Shown: positions 25,355-36,138, counted from the stretch's first letter. The stretch: 55,640 bases of DNA from JBFWVD01 sp050246915 (GCA_050246915.1 JBFWVD010000033.1:1-55640), one strand, 5' to 3'. Numbers and translations: made by a program. The notes: generated by a model from the letters alone, not told the origin.

Positions 25355-25881
25355 TCAGCCCCTGACCTTGACCATCGCTGGGCGGAGCACCTTGCCCTGC
25401 CAGCGATACCCGGTTCGTAGCACCTCGGCCACCACCGATTCGCCACCTTCGCCCGCCTCGTGCACGACAGCCTCGTGCTCACTGGGATCGAAGGGCTTCT
25501 CGGCGCAGTCCATCGCCTCGAGACCCTGCTTCTGCAAGGCTCCGATGAGCTTCGACCAGATCGGCTCGATGCCTTCGACACCGTGTGAGAACGCCGCCTC
25601 GCACGCGTCGAGGACGGGCAGCAACTCCTCGACGAGTCGGCCCGTCTTGCGGCCCACCTCATCGACGATGTCGCGCTGGGCGCGCTTTCGATAGTTCTCG
25701 AAGTCGGCCTGCAGCCGCAGCGAGATGTCCTTGAACTGATCCCGCTCGGCGAGCAATGCGGCGAGGTCGACCTCGACCGCCAGTTCTTCGGCGCTCAAAC
25801 CGTCTGTGGCTGCCGCGTCGACCGTGACCTCGGCGTCTGCCGGGGACGGATCCCCGACAGACGCTCCGCCGTTGTCCGACA

Positions 25882-25882
<1 letters not shown>
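25355..25882 (-). CDS. grpE: nucleotide exchange factor GrpE
   Basis: 175 residues. The ATG at 25882 shares one base with the dnaK stop (TGATG), and a GTG one codon earlier is possible. The N-terminus is disordered and acidic, then a long helix (DFENYRKRAQRDI) and the beta-domain signature (GYRWQGKVLRPAMVKV). It exchanges ADP on DnaK and acts as the thermosensor of the cycle. Translational coupling to dnaK is expected. Confidence 0.96.
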
Positions 25883-27711
<1,829 letters not shown>

Positions 27712-27829
27712 GTGGGGGCTCCAAATTCTCGAGGGGCGTTACGTGTGCTGCTCGCAGGGCGTTGTCGCCTCCTGCGCCCGAGACGGTATCCCGTGGGCGT
27801 CCGTTTCGTGCAGCGGAGGAACAACAGCC

Positions 27830-27858
27830 ATCATAAAAGTTGAGTCGTGTATTGACAA
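27830..27858 (-). promoter_or_regulatory. sigma-70 type promoter of the dnaK operon
   Basis: On the minus strand TTGTCA (27853-27858) and TATGAT (27830-27835) are separated by exactly 17 bases, close to the ideal -35 and -10 boxes. Transcription would start near 27823, about 110 bases upstream of dnaK. Confidence 0.7.
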
Positions 27859-27859
27859 C
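27839..27859. promoter_or_regulatory. HAIR-like HspR operator inside the dnaK promoter
   Basis: GTTGAGT-N7-TGACAAC has the 7-7-7 layout of HAIR. The left half matches CTTGAGT in six of seven bases; the right half keeps only the CAA. The wider dyad is AAGTTG/CAACTT (27837-27861). It covers the -35 box and spacer, a position suited to repression. Confidence 0.55.
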
Positions 27860-28043
27860 TTAGTGGCCTCGAAGCTTGATGATCCGGGTACTGGTCACGC
27901 CGCGTGTGCAACGGGGGGGCAGACCATCGGTCGCTGGTACTACGACGATCGTCCGACAGACATCCGCGGCACGATCACGCACGATGTGGGGTCTGGAGAC
28001 ACCCAGGTCCCCCGACGCGCAGCACGAACCTTGGAGCAACCCG

Positions 28044-28907
28044 ATGGAGCATTCGACGCCCGACTCCCGTGGCCACACGCCGTCGCGATCCGGCAAGGTC
28101 GTCCTCGATCAATCGGCGCCGGCCCGAGGCGCGGTTCCCCTGCGCAAGGTGCTCGGCTCTACGGCCAAACCCAAGCGGTCCATGCCCGCACTGGGTCGAG
28201 CCGGTTGGGCGCTCGTGGGTGTCGTGTGCGTCGCCGGGGCCGTCGGAGTGGTCGAGGTGCTGTTCCCCGAGACCGGTCCCGCCACCGCAGAGTCGGTGTG
28301 GCAGACCCCCGGCCTCACCAAACGGCAAGCGTCGGTGACCACCACCATCGCCACCGCGGACATCGACTTCGATCAGGTAGCGGCAGACGCCGCGCTGCGC
28401 ACGGCCGAGTCGGCCAACAGCGTCACGGGGGCCACGACCGGATTCGCCGGCGCCGCGCCGTCCTCGGTTCTCGGCACCGTTGTGTCGGCGGGCGGGAACA
28501 GTGGGTCATCCGAGGCCGCGACCACCACGACCACCGCCGCTGGCATCACCACCGGGGCGAATGGCACGTCGACCACCGCGAAGCCGTCGAACTCGTCCAC
28601 CGTCACCACACGGCCATCGACGACCACGCCGCCCGCACCGGCCACGAGCGGGTCGACGTCCACATCGCCCGATACATCGACATCGCGAGACAGCACCACC
28701 CGCGAAACATCCACCACCCGCGACACGACCACCCGCGAAACATCCACCACCCGCGACACCACCACCCGGAACTCCACGACCTCCAGCACCTCGACGACGA
28801 AAGCCGCCGACGCCAGCGATTCCGGAAGCAGTGGGTCAGGAGGCAGTGGTTCCGGCAGCAGCGGCAAGGGTTCCAACGGCGGCGGGAGCAACAGCGGCAA
28901 GGGCTGA
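28044..28907 (+). CDS. membrane-anchored Ser/Thr-rich protein
   Basis: 287 residues from the ATG at 28044 with GGAG seven bases upstream; a longer frame adds an unlikely extension. A basic cytoplasmic N-terminus precedes one membrane helix at about 50-70 (ALGRAGWALVGVVCVAGAVGVVEVLF). The rest is extracellular and of low complexity: runs of Thr, Ser, Ala and Gly, an 11-residue tandem repeat RETSTTRDTTT, and a Ser/Gly tail. It looks like a heavily O-glycosylated or cell-wall-spanning stalk with no folded catalytic domain. It stands 98 bases ahead of the glycosyltransferase operon and may be the first gene of that unit; a shared role is inference. Confidence 0.72.
   Translation: MEHSTPDSRGHTPSRSGKVVLDQSAPARGAVPLRKVLGSTAKPKRSMPALGRAGWALVGVVCVAGAVGVVEVLFPETGPATAESVWQTPGLTKRQASVTTTIATADIDFDQVAADAALRTAESANSVTGATTGFAGAAPSSVLGTVVSAGGNSGSSEAATTTTTAAGITTGANGTSTTAKPSNSSTVTTRPSTTTPPAPATSGSTSTSPDTSTSRDSTTRETSTTRDTTTRETSTTRDTTTRNSTTSSTSTTKAADASDSGSSGSGGSGSGSSGKGSNGGGSNSGKG
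28701..28766 (+). repeat. 33-bp tandem repeat inside the Ser/Thr-rich gene
   Basis: Two nearly identical 33-bp units (28701-28733, 28734-28766) encode RETSTTRDTTT twice, with degenerate half-units on both sides. The length is a multiple of three, so copy-number changes would keep the frame. Confidence 0.85.
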
Positions 28908-29005
28908 AACCGGTATCTGACGGCGGGGGGCTGCACCCCTCGCCCATTGGTACTACGCCCATTGTTCACTTACCGGCCATACCGAGTTCCCATGAACCTC
29001 CTCTC

Positions 29006-30124
29006 ATGGCTCGTTACCTCTTCTCGTCGCACGATGGCTACGGACTCGGTCACATCCGTCGCAACACTCTGATCGCCGCTGCGGTGTTGGAAGCCGATCC
29101 CGAGGCCGAGGTCACGCTCGTCACCGGCGTCAGCAAGCGTCCTGCCTGGCTTCGTCATCCCCGGTTGACGGTCGTCGAAGTGCCATCGCTGCTCAAGGAT
29201 TCCGACGGGTCCTATCGCAACCCGGGCATGGCGTTCGAGGAGGCCATCGCCCGACGCGCCATTCGCTTCGATGCACTCGTTGCCGACCTGCAGCCCGAGG
29301 TGATCGTGATCGATCGTCACCCCTACGGCATCGCCGGCGAGTTGCGCGCCGGAGTCAACAGGGCCCGGGCGCACGGTGCTGCGGTCGTGCTCGGTCTGCG
29401 TGACATTCTCGACGAGCCAGCGCGCATCAACGCCGAGATCAACGGCCAGGGGTGGGCGGACGTCGACACGTTGTTCACCGATCTGCTCGTGTACGGGGAC
29501 CCGGTGTTGTGCGACCACGAGCGCGAGTACGGCGTGCCGCTTCGCCCTCGCTATACCGGTTGGGTCACCGAGTCGGTCGAGCCGCTTCCCCTCGATCAGC
29601 GCATGCTGGTCGTGGCAGCCGGCGGCGGCGGCGATGGCGAGCCGACATTCCGGATGGGCGTCGAACTCCTTCGGCGCCGACCCGACTACTGCGGAGCGCT
29701 GGTCGCAGGGCCCTACGCCACCGCATGGCGCGCCGATCAAGAACTGACCTCTCCCGGGCTCTTCGAGCGGCTCAGCATCATCAACGACGCTCCGAGCTGC
29801 GCACCTCTGTTCGCCGGCGCCGGAGCGGTGTTGCAGATGGCCGGCTACAACTCGACATTCGAGGCACTGGCCGCAGGGTCGAAGCCCATTCTCATGCCCC
29901 GACGCAGCCCTCGGCGGGAGCAGGCCATCCGCTCGTGGCGCCTGGCCGCGTTCGGGCTCGCCGATGTCGTCGACGAGGGCGCCGACGCCGAAGAGGTCGT
30001 GTGGCTCCTCGATCGGCCCCGCCGCCTCGACCCGATGGCATTGACCCGGGTCGGGATTCGACTCGACGGCGCCCGTCGGACCGCCTCGCATCTGCGTTCG
30101 CTTGCCGCAGAGCGGGTGGCCTGA
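29006..30124 (+). CDS. predicted glycosyltransferase, MurG/COG4671-like
   Basis: 372 residues. It opens MARYLFSSHDGYGLGHIRRNTLIA, the pattern of the COG4671 predicted glycosyltransferases, and has a GT28-type C-terminal donor domain: MLVVAAGGGGDGEPTFRMG and VLQMAGYNSTFEALAAGSKPILMPRRSPRREQAIR, where the Gly-Tyr-Asn and following acidic residue should hold the nucleotide sugar. It is soluble or peripheral, without membrane helices. The ATG at 29006 has no clear ribosome binding site. The next gene begins two bases after its stop. Donor and acceptor are unknown. Confidence 0.85.
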   Translation: MARYLFSSHDGYGLGHIRRNTLIAAAVLEADPEAEVTLVTGVSKRPAWLRHPRLTVVEVPSLLKDSDGSYRNPGMAFEEAIARRAIRFDALVADLQPEVIVIDRHPYGIAGELRAGVNRARAHGAAVVLGLRDILDEPARINAEINGQGWADVDTLFTDLLVYGDPVLCDHEREYGVPLRPRYTGWVTESVEPLPLDQRMLVVAAGGGGDGEPTFRMGVELLRRRPDYCGALVAGPYATAWRADQELTSPGLFERLSIINDAPSCAPLFAGAGAVLQMAGYNSTFEALAAGSKPILMPRRSPRREQAIRSWRLAAFGLADVVDEGADAEEVVWLLDRPRRLDPMALTRVGIRLDGARRTASHLRSLAAERVA

Positions 30125-30125
30125 G

Positions 30126-31931
30126 GTGTTCAAGCTCTTTCGCCCGTTCCTGCGACCCTATAGACGATCGCTGGGTCTCGGCGTCTTGTTGGCCGTCGCC
30201 GAAGTGGCCGTGGGTCTTGCTCAGCCGTGGCCCCTGCGCTTCATCGTCGACCACGTCCTTCCTGAGCAGGGCAGCGCGTTGTCCAGCGGACTCGATCGCA
30301 CGGCGCTCTCGTTGGCGTGCCTCGCTCTCGTGGCCATCGTCAGCATCGGCGCTCTTCTCGACTATTGGTCGACGCGCCTGCTGTCTGCGTCGGGGTTGCA
30401 CATCGCCACCGAGTTGCGCTCCGACGTGTTCGAGCAGCTGAACCGACTGTCACTGCGATTCCATCAAACACATCGCGTCGGAGATCTCTCCACACGGGTC
30501 ACTGCGGACGTCGACCGCAGTCAGGATCTGCTCATCCAGATCCTTGCTGTTCTGCTTCCGAACGCGCTGTTGATGATCGGGATGATCGCGGTGATGTTCT
30601 GGATCGATCCGATGCTGGCAGTCATGGCATTGATCACCACACCGCTGCTCGTGATCGCTGTGCAGCGTTCGACCAGCGAACTGCGGCGAGCGTCAAAGCG
30701 CTCCCGCAAGGCCGATGGACAGGTCGCCGCCGCCACCACCGAACACCTCGGTGCCATCCACCTCGTGCAAGCCATGTCGCTCGAGGACGAGCAGCAGGCC
30801 CGATTCGAGCGGCTCACCGGTCGCAGCCTGGTGGCCGGTCTCGATGCCGTGCGCCTCCAGGCCCGCTTCAGTCCCATCGTCGATCTCACTGCAGTGATCT
30901 CGACAGTCACGGTGTTGTGGGTCGGGGCTGGACGCGTCGAGAGCGGTCGCCTCACGGTGGGAGATCTGCTCGTCGTGCTCAGCTATGTCGGATCGCTCTA
31001 CAAGCCGATCAAGGCGCTGGCCAAGCTGAGCAACGTGGCCAGCAAGGGTGCAGCCGCCGCCGAGCGCCTCGACAACATCCTCGCCGAGCAGCCCGCGGTG
31101 CGAGATCAGCCCGGAGTGACCCTGGCTCCACCGCTACGTGGTGCGATCGAGTTCGAGAACGTGTCCTTCTCCTACGGACGAGAGCTCGTGCTCGATCGGG
31201 TCGATCTGTCGATCGGCGCCGGCGAGAGCGTCGCCCTCGTCGGCCCTACGGGGGCGGGTAAGTCGACGCTGGTGTCGCTCATCCCCCGCCTCGATGATCC
31301 GGGGACCGGTGTGGTCAAACTCGACGGTCGCGACGTGCGGACCATGGCGCTGCGATCATTGCGCAGGCAGGTGTCGATGGTGTTGCAGGACTGCCTGCTG
31401 CTCCATGGGACGCTGCGAGACAACATTGCGTGCGGTCGACCAGGGGCCAGTGTGTTCGATGTCGAAGCGGCGGCCAAGCTCGCACTGGTCGACGAGTTCG
31501 CCTCTCGTCTACCGGACGGGCTCGACACCCGCATCGGTGAGCGCGGTACCGGGTTGTCGGGAGGCCAGCGCCAACGCATCGCCATCGCCCGCGCCATCTT
31601 GCGCGACACACCGATCCTCATCCTCGACGAGCCCACCAGCGCGCTCGACCCCGACAGCGAGCTTCTCATCGTTCAGGCGCTGTCCAATCTTCCTGCCGGA
31701 CGCACGACACTCGTCATCGCCCACCGGCTGAGCACGATCCGCCACGCCGATCGCATCGTCGTACTCGAGCGTGGCCGCATCGTCGAGTCCGGCGCGCCCG
31801 ACGACCTGCTGGCAGTCGATGGACAGTTCCGACAGATGGCCGTGTCGTCGGGATTGGCCGCCGCGGGATTGGCCGTCTCGGGTATGGCCGCCGCGGCAGG
31901 AACGATGAGCACCACCGGGGGAACGCGATGA
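30126..31931 (+). CDS. ABC exporter, fused membrane and ATPase domains
   Basis: 601 residues from a GTG one base after the previous stop region; a TTG at 30102 is an alternative. Six membrane helices fill residues 1-310, followed by a nucleotide-binding domain with Walker A GPTGAGKST, Q-loop MVLQDCLLL, signature LSGGQRQR, Walker B ILILDEPTSALD and switch His in VIAHRLST. This is the MsbA-like half-transporter layout, working as a homodimer. Its place among three glycosyltransferases suggests that it flips or exports a glycolipid or oligosaccharide. The Ala/Gly-rich tail ends in overlap (ATGA) with the next gene. Confidence 0.93.
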   Translation: MFKLFRPFLRPYRRSLGLGVLLAVAEVAVGLAQPWPLRFIVDHVLPEQGSALSSGLDRTALSLACLALVAIVSIGALLDYWSTRLLSASGLHIATELRSDVFEQLNRLSLRFHQTHRVGDLSTRVTADVDRSQDLLIQILAVLLPNALLMIGMIAVMFWIDPMLAVMALITTPLLVIAVQRSTSELRRASKRSRKADGQVAAATTEHLGAIHLVQAMSLEDEQQARFERLTGRSLVAGLDAVRLQARFSPIVDLTAVISTVTVLWVGAGRVESGRLTVGDLLVVLSYVGSLYKPIKALAKLSNVASKGAAAAERLDNILAEQPAVRDQPGVTLAPPLRGAIEFENVSFSYGRELVLDRVDLSIGAGESVALVGPTGAGKSTLVSLIPRLDDPGTGVVKLDGRDVRTMALRSLRRQVSMVLQDCLLLHGTLRDNIACGRPGASVFDVEAAAKLALVDEFASRLPDGLDTRIGERGTGLSGGQRQRIAIARAILRDTPILILDEPTSALDPDSELLIVQALSNLPAGRTTLVIAHRLSTIRHADRIVVLERGRIVESGAPDDLLAVDGQFRQMAVSSGLAAAGLAVSGMAAAAGTMSTTGGTR

Positions 31932-33169
31932 TCGACCTGTCCATCGATGACACCGTTCGCCTGACGCCGGAAGACGTTGGTCAACGGCGGGTGTTGTACG
32001 TCCTCAAGCGCTATCCCCGCCTCAGCGAGACATTCGTGGTGCGCGAGATCATCGCCATCGAACGCACCGGGCTGCACGTGGCGATCGACGCGCTCCTCCC
32101 CGCCGAAGATGGTCCCCGTCATCGCGACGTCGCCGAGGTGCGGGCCACGGTGCGCTACGTGCCACGTCAACCCAAATTGCGCCACCGTGATGTGGCGCGC
32201 GTGCATGGGCGCGTGGCGCGTCGCGCTCCCCTCGTCTGGTTGTCCACGGCTCGGATGGCGCGCCGTGACGGAACATGGCGTCGCTTCCTGCAAGCCGGGT
32301 TCGTGGCCGATCGCATCGTGCAAGAGGGAATCGATCACGTCCATGCCCATTTCGCCACCGCCGCGGCAGAGGTCGCCCGCGACGCCGCCCGACTGTCGGG
32401 TCGACCCTTCAGCGTGACCGCACACGCCAAGGACATCTTCCACGTCGACAACGCTCCCAAGCTCGCCCGCCGCGTTGCTGGCGCGGCGGCAGTGGTGACG
32501 GTGTCGGCGTACAACGAACGGCATCTCAACGCGGTGCTCCCCAAGGTTCCCATCACTCACATCGCCAACGGTGTGGCGGTGCCTGTCGAGACGTCCGGAC
32601 CGGTCGCCCACGGCCCCGTGGTCTGTGTGTCCCGCCTGGTGGAGAAGAAGGGGATCGACACCTTGCTCCAGGCCATGGCCGTGCTGCGATCGCGCCCGGA
32701 CACCAGCGAGACCGAGCTCGTCGTCGTCGGCGGTGGCGACCGTCGCGCCGAGTTCGAAGCGATGGCCCGCGAGCTCGCAGTGGACACACACGTCCGCTTC
32801 GCCGGCTCGCTGCCCTTCGACGAGGTCGAAGCGATCTACCGCAGCGCCTCGATGGTGGTGTTGCCGTGTCGCGTCAGCACCGACGGGGATCGAGATGGGA
32901 TGCCCACGGTGCTCGTCGAGGCCCTCGCCCGAGCCTTGCCGGTCGTGTCGACCGACGTCGTCGGAATCGGGGAGCTGGTGATCGACGCTGTCACGGGTCG
33001 GCTCGTCGCCCCCGACGACGCATCGGCGTTGGCTGGTGCCATCGCTGATCTGTGGGTCGACCCGGAACGCTGCCGCACACTCGGTGCACGCGGCCGGCAG
33101 CTGGTGTTGGACCGCTTCGACCCCAAGGCCTCGGCGGCCTCGTTGGCCACCGTGTTCGGTGCACGATGA
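31928..33169 (+). CDS. GT4 family glycosyltransferase
   Basis: 413 residues, GT-B fold. N-terminal domain: VLYVLKRYPRLSETFVVREIIAIE, as in WcaL/AmsK-like colanic-acid transferases, and DHVHAHFATAAAEVA. C-terminal donor domain: VSRLVEKKGIDTLLQA, VRFAGSLPFDEVEAIYRSASMVVLPC and the E-x7-E motif in DGMPTVLVEALARALPVVST. It should transfer a sugar from a nucleotide donor with retention. Start and stop both overlap neighbours as ATGA, so it is translated together with the exporter and the next transferase. Near match to the GTCAA motif at 32166. Confidence 0.92.
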   Translation: MIDLSIDDTVRLTPEDVGQRRVLYVLKRYPRLSETFVVREIIAIERTGLHVAIDALLPAEDGPRHRDVAEVRATVRYVPRQPKLRHRDVARVHGRVARRAPLVWLSTARMARRDGTWRRFLQAGFVADRIVQEGIDHVHAHFATAAAEVARDAARLSGRPFSVTAHAKDIFHVDNAPKLARRVAGAAAVVTVSAYNERHLNAVLPKVPITHIANGVAVPVETSGPVAHGPVVCVSRLVEKKGIDTLLQAMAVLRSRPDTSETELVVVGGGDRRAEFEAMARELAVDTHVRFAGSLPFDEVEAIYRSASMVVLPCRVSTDGDRDGMPTVLVEALARALPVVSTDVVGIGELVIDAVTGRLVAPDDASALAGAIADLWVDPERCRTLGARGRQLVLDRFDPKASAASLATVFGAR

Positions 33170-34377
33170 ACCGCGACCCATTGCGCATCACGGTGCTGTG
33201 CACCGATCTGGGCGTACGCGTACCCGGCGACAAAGGGGCCGCGTTGCATCTACGCGCCGTCACCTCCGCACTCGGCGCCATCGGCCATCACGTGCAGCTG
33301 GTGGGTGTTGCCGGTCACGGACCAGTTGATGAGGTGCTTGCAGCTCGCGTCGAAGACATGGTCCTGCTCCCCCATCCCGGCCGCGCCGAGGGCCTGGAGC
33401 GAGAGCGACGAAAGCTGGGCTTCGTCGATGCGCTCGACGGTCGCGTGGGGGCGCGGGTCGAAGCCTTCGCACCCGATCTCATCTACGAACGCCTCTCACT
33501 GTTCGGGATCGCCGGTGTCACCCTCGCGGAGCGCACCGGAGCGTTGCACGCCATCGAGGTGAACGCGTTGCTCGCCCGAGAAGAGGCGCGCTGGCGCGGA
33601 CTGCATCTCGCTGACGAGGCCGAGCGCCGCGAGCGCTTCGCCATGGCGCACGCCGACATGGCCTTCCCGGTGAGTGACGAAACTGCAATTGACATAGCCC
33701 GTCACGCGCCCTGCGCGCGGATGGAGGTGGTCCCCAACGGCGTCGAGCTGGACACGTTCGCGGCGTTGCCCGATCGACAGCAGTCCCGGCGCACCTTCGG
33801 TCTCCGCGGTCCGACCGTGGTGTTCACCGGAGCGCTGCGCCCCTGGCACGGCGTCGACATCGCCATCCGCGCCGTCGCCGCCGCATCTCAGCCGATCACA
33901 CTCGTGGTGGCCGGTGACGGACCCATCCGATCCGATCTCGAAACACTGGCCATCGAGCTCGGCGTCGCTCATCGTGTGCACTTCCTCGGCCATCTTCCCC
34001 ACGCTCAGGTTGCCGAACTGCTGGCCGGAGCCGACGCAGCAGTGGCCCCCTACCCATCGTTGGACGGCTTCGCGTTCTCCCCGTTGAAGTTGTACGAGTA
34101 CCTGGCCGCCGGTGTGCCCGTGGTGGCCAGCGCCATCGGTCAGATACCCGATGCGCTGCGCGACGGCCGGTTCGGACTCCTGGTACCCGCCGGTGAACCA
34201 CACGCACTGGCGGAGGCCATCGTGATGGCCACCTCGGGTGCACCCGCCATCGCTCAGATGGCCGCGGCGGCCCGGCAATACGCATTGGCCCATCACGGTT
34301 GGGATCGGCGGGCCGAGCAGATCACCGCCGCCATGCGGCCGCTCGTCGAAGGGATCAGCCATGCACTGGCCGAGTGA
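33166..34377 (+). CDS. GT4 family glycosyltransferase
   Basis: 403 residues, GT-B fold. N-terminal block ITVLCTDLGVRVPGDKGAALHLRAV contains the glycine loop of the acceptor domain. C-terminal block: VFTGALRPWHGVDIAI, VHFLGHLPHAQVAELLAGADAAVAPYP and the E-x7-E-like segment FSPLKLYEYLAAGVPVVAS. It differs enough from the preceding transferase to have its own specificity. The start overlaps the previous stop (ATGA) and its 3' end overlaps the next gene by 17 bases. No membrane segment. Confidence 0.92.
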   Translation: MNRDPLRITVLCTDLGVRVPGDKGAALHLRAVTSALGAIGHHVQLVGVAGHGPVDEVLAARVEDMVLLPHPGRAEGLERERRKLGFVDALDGRVGARVEAFAPDLIYERLSLFGIAGVTLAERTGALHAIEVNALLAREEARWRGLHLADEAERRERFAMAHADMAFPVSDETAIDIARHAPCARMEVVPNGVELDTFAALPDRQQSRRTFGLRGPTVVFTGALRPWHGVDIAIRAVAAASQPITLVVAGDGPIRSDLETLAIELGVAHRVHFLGHLPHAQVAELLAGADAAVAPYPSLDGFAFSPLKLYEYLAAGVPVVASAIGQIPDALRDGRFGLLVPAGEPHALAEAIVMATSGAPAIAQMAAAARQYALAHHGWDRRAEQITAAMRPLVEGISHALAE

Positions 34378-35269
34378 CCATCCCGCCGTCATCGATCCCG
34401 AGCTCGCTCACTGGGCACCCGGTGTCGATGAGCTGTGCGCCGACGGTGTCGTGCAACAGGTGCTGCGCCATCTGCCCGGTCGACGCGTCGCCACCCTCGT
34501 GGCGACGAGCAACGGTCCCAAAGTGGTGAAGGTGTTCGCGAGCCCCCGAGCTCGGGGCAACGCTCGACGTCTGGCCATGCTGAGCGACGGTCCGGCCGCG
34601 CATCTCCTGCCACTCAACGACGGCGCCGACGCCGCAGGCCACGTGTCGATGACGCAGTACGTACCGGGCGTCGTGTTCGACCAGCTCGACGACAACGCGT
34701 TCGTCGCGCGAGCCGAACAGGTCGGAGCTGGTCTCGCGCTGCTCCATTCGGGCTCGATGGTGCTCGACAGATGCTGGACGGTGGAGCGCGAGATCGAACA
34801 GCTCATGCGTCGGGCGACCGCAGCGACGGCCGACCGAGCCGACGCGATCGCCGAGGCCTGCGCTCATCTGGCAGAGGAACCACTGGTGACCGCTCATCGC
34901 GACTGCCATCCGCGTCAGGTCGTGTTCGACGACGAGCGCATGTGGTGGATCGATCTCGACGACCTGTGCATGGCGCCAGCAGCGCTCGATGTGGGCAACA
35001 TGATCGCCCATCTCCGTCGAGACGGGGCGCTCGGACGGCGTGACATACACATCACCGAGCGAGCGGTCGACGCGTTCATCTCTGGGTATGGACCGGTGAC
35101 CGGTGACGTGGAGGCATGGGAGTGCCTGGCCCTCGTTCGGCTCGCCGCGCTGGCCGAGAGCCGACACAGCTCGATGAGTGACCGTGACCGCGTTCTCGAG
35201 ATCCTGGCGCAACGTGAGTTGACATGGCGTTCGATGCGAGGACGTCCGAAGACAGGAGCGGCGCGATGA
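34361..35269 (+). CDS. APH-fold phosphotransferase-like protein
   Basis: 302 residues from an ATG that lies inside the end of the preceding gene. It has the aminoglycoside/choline kinase fold: lysine region KVVKVFASPRARGNARRL, catalytic loop VTAHRDCHPRQVVF and metal loop WWIDLDDLCMAPAALDVGNM. In this loop the usual HxDxxxxN reads HRDCHPRQ, so the metal-binding Asn is replaced by Gln, which could lower or change activity. Likely substrates are sugars or lipid-linked intermediates of the same operon. The stop overlaps the next start (ATGA). Confidence 0.82.
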   Translation: MHWPSDHPAVIDPELAHWAPGVDELCADGVVQQVLRHLPGRRVATLVATSNGPKVVKVFASPRARGNARRLAMLSDGPAAHLLPLNDGADAAGHVSMTQYVPGVVFDQLDDNAFVARAEQVGAGLALLHSGSMVLDRCWTVEREIEQLMRRATAATADRADAIAEACAHLAEEPLVTAHRDCHPRQVVFDDERMWWIDLDDLCMAPAALDVGNMIAHLRRDGALGRRDIHITERAVDAFISGYGPVTGDVEAWECLALVRLAALAESRHSSMSDRDRVLEILAQRELTWRSMRGRPKTGAAR

Positions 35270-36138
35270 GCGTCGAGGAACCGGTGATGCTCAATGGTCA
35301 TCTCGATCGACCGGTCACCCTCGAGAACCGAGGCGATGGCCCGGTTGTGGTGAAGCGCTATCCGAACGGTGGTGCCGCGGCAATCCACACCATCATGACC
35401 GCACTGTGGTCGTCACCATTGGGTGAGGCGCGGAGGCCACCTGGTGTTCCCCAACCGCTCGCACTCGAAGGCGATCGCGTCGTGATGGAACACGTCAGCG
35501 GTCATGAGCTCGGCACCCGCAACGAGGGATGGGACGGAAGCCACATCGCCGAACTCATCGCGTTGGTGGCGGACTTCAATCTGTGTGGAGTGACCGTGGA
35601 CCGCCAACGTGGCGCCACCGCGCTGGTTCGATCGTTGCGACGCAAGCATCACGAGCTCACCGACCAGGGAGCATCGGTCGAACTACTGAGCGAGTACCAC
35701 AAGGCACTGGACGCCCTGCGATCCACCCTCCCGGGGCTCGAGCCGATGGTACTGAGTCACGGCGACTGCTCACCGCGCAATGTGATCGTGTCCGGGTGCG
35801 GGTTGCGGCTCATCGACTTCGATCGTCTCCAGATGGCAGGACCGGCGCGCGATGTCGCATACCTCGGCGCCTGGGTGTGGGCCAGCGGGCTGCTGAACGA
35901 GGGGCGGCCGTCGTGGGAACTCGGTGACGAGCTTCTCGACAGGTACAACCGCCAGTTGATGCTGCGTAGGGATGGCTCAGCGTCAATGCTCATTGACGCT
36001 GTGGCGGGGACGACACCGTTCCATCGATCAGCATCGCTGCTACGTATCGCCCACGGCTGGTCGGCCATGGCGGCGCGGCCCGATCTGGCCATCGAGGTGT
36101 GTGTCGAGGCTCGGCGCCTCGTCAGCGTTCAGCGCTGA
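35266..36138 (+). CDS. APH-fold phosphotransferase
   Basis: 290 residues, ATG with AGGAG seven bases upstream. Same fold as its neighbour but with an intact catalytic loop: VLSHGDCSPRNVIV (HGD-x4-N) and metal loop LRLIDFDRLQMAGPARDVAYLG. The lysine segment is VVVKRYPNGG. Two adjacent, divergent kinases suggest successive or paired phosphorylation steps. The last 10 bases overlap the end of the convergent response regulator gene. A GCGTCAA-N6-TTGACGC site lies 140 bases before the stop (35980-35999) and forces rarer codons. Confidence 0.88.
   Translation: MSVEEPVMLNGHLDRPVTLENRGDGPVVVKRYPNGGAAAIHTIMTALWSSPLGEARRPPGVPQPLALEGDRVVMEHVSGHELGTRNEGWDGSHIAELIALVADFNLCGVTVDRQRGATALVRSLRRKHHELTDQGASVELLSEYHKALDALRSTLPGLEPMVLSHGDCSPRNVIVSGCGLRLIDFDRLQMAGPARDVAYLGAWVWASGLLNEGRPSWELGDELLDRYNRQLMLRRDGSASMLIDAVAGTTPFHRSASLLRIAHGWSAMAARPDLAIEVCVEARRLVSVQR
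35980..35999. repeat. GCGTCAA-N6-TTGACGC site inside the second kinase gene
   Basis: Exact 7-6-7 inverted repeat, spacer TGCTCA; one further base pairs on each side (35979-36000). It lies 140 bases before the convergent gene overlap. Confidence 0.75.

Larger units (their letters stand above)
27712..28043. other. divergent promoter region between dnaK and the Ser/Thr-rich membrane protein gene
   Basis: 332 bases without a gene. It contains the dnaK leader, promoter and HspR site (27830-27861). The part from 27862 to 28043 must carry the promoter of the plus-strand operon, but I see no convincing boxes there. Confidence 0.6.

Noticed and set aside
27837..27861. CIRCE element (HrcA site) at dnaK
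   Set aside because: The half-sites do not resemble TTAGCACTC and the spacing fits HAIR better; HspR is encoded in the operon.
31673..33181. 502-codon minus-strand frame opposite the exporter and first GT4 gene
   Set aside because: Antisense to two well-supported genes in a continuous operon.
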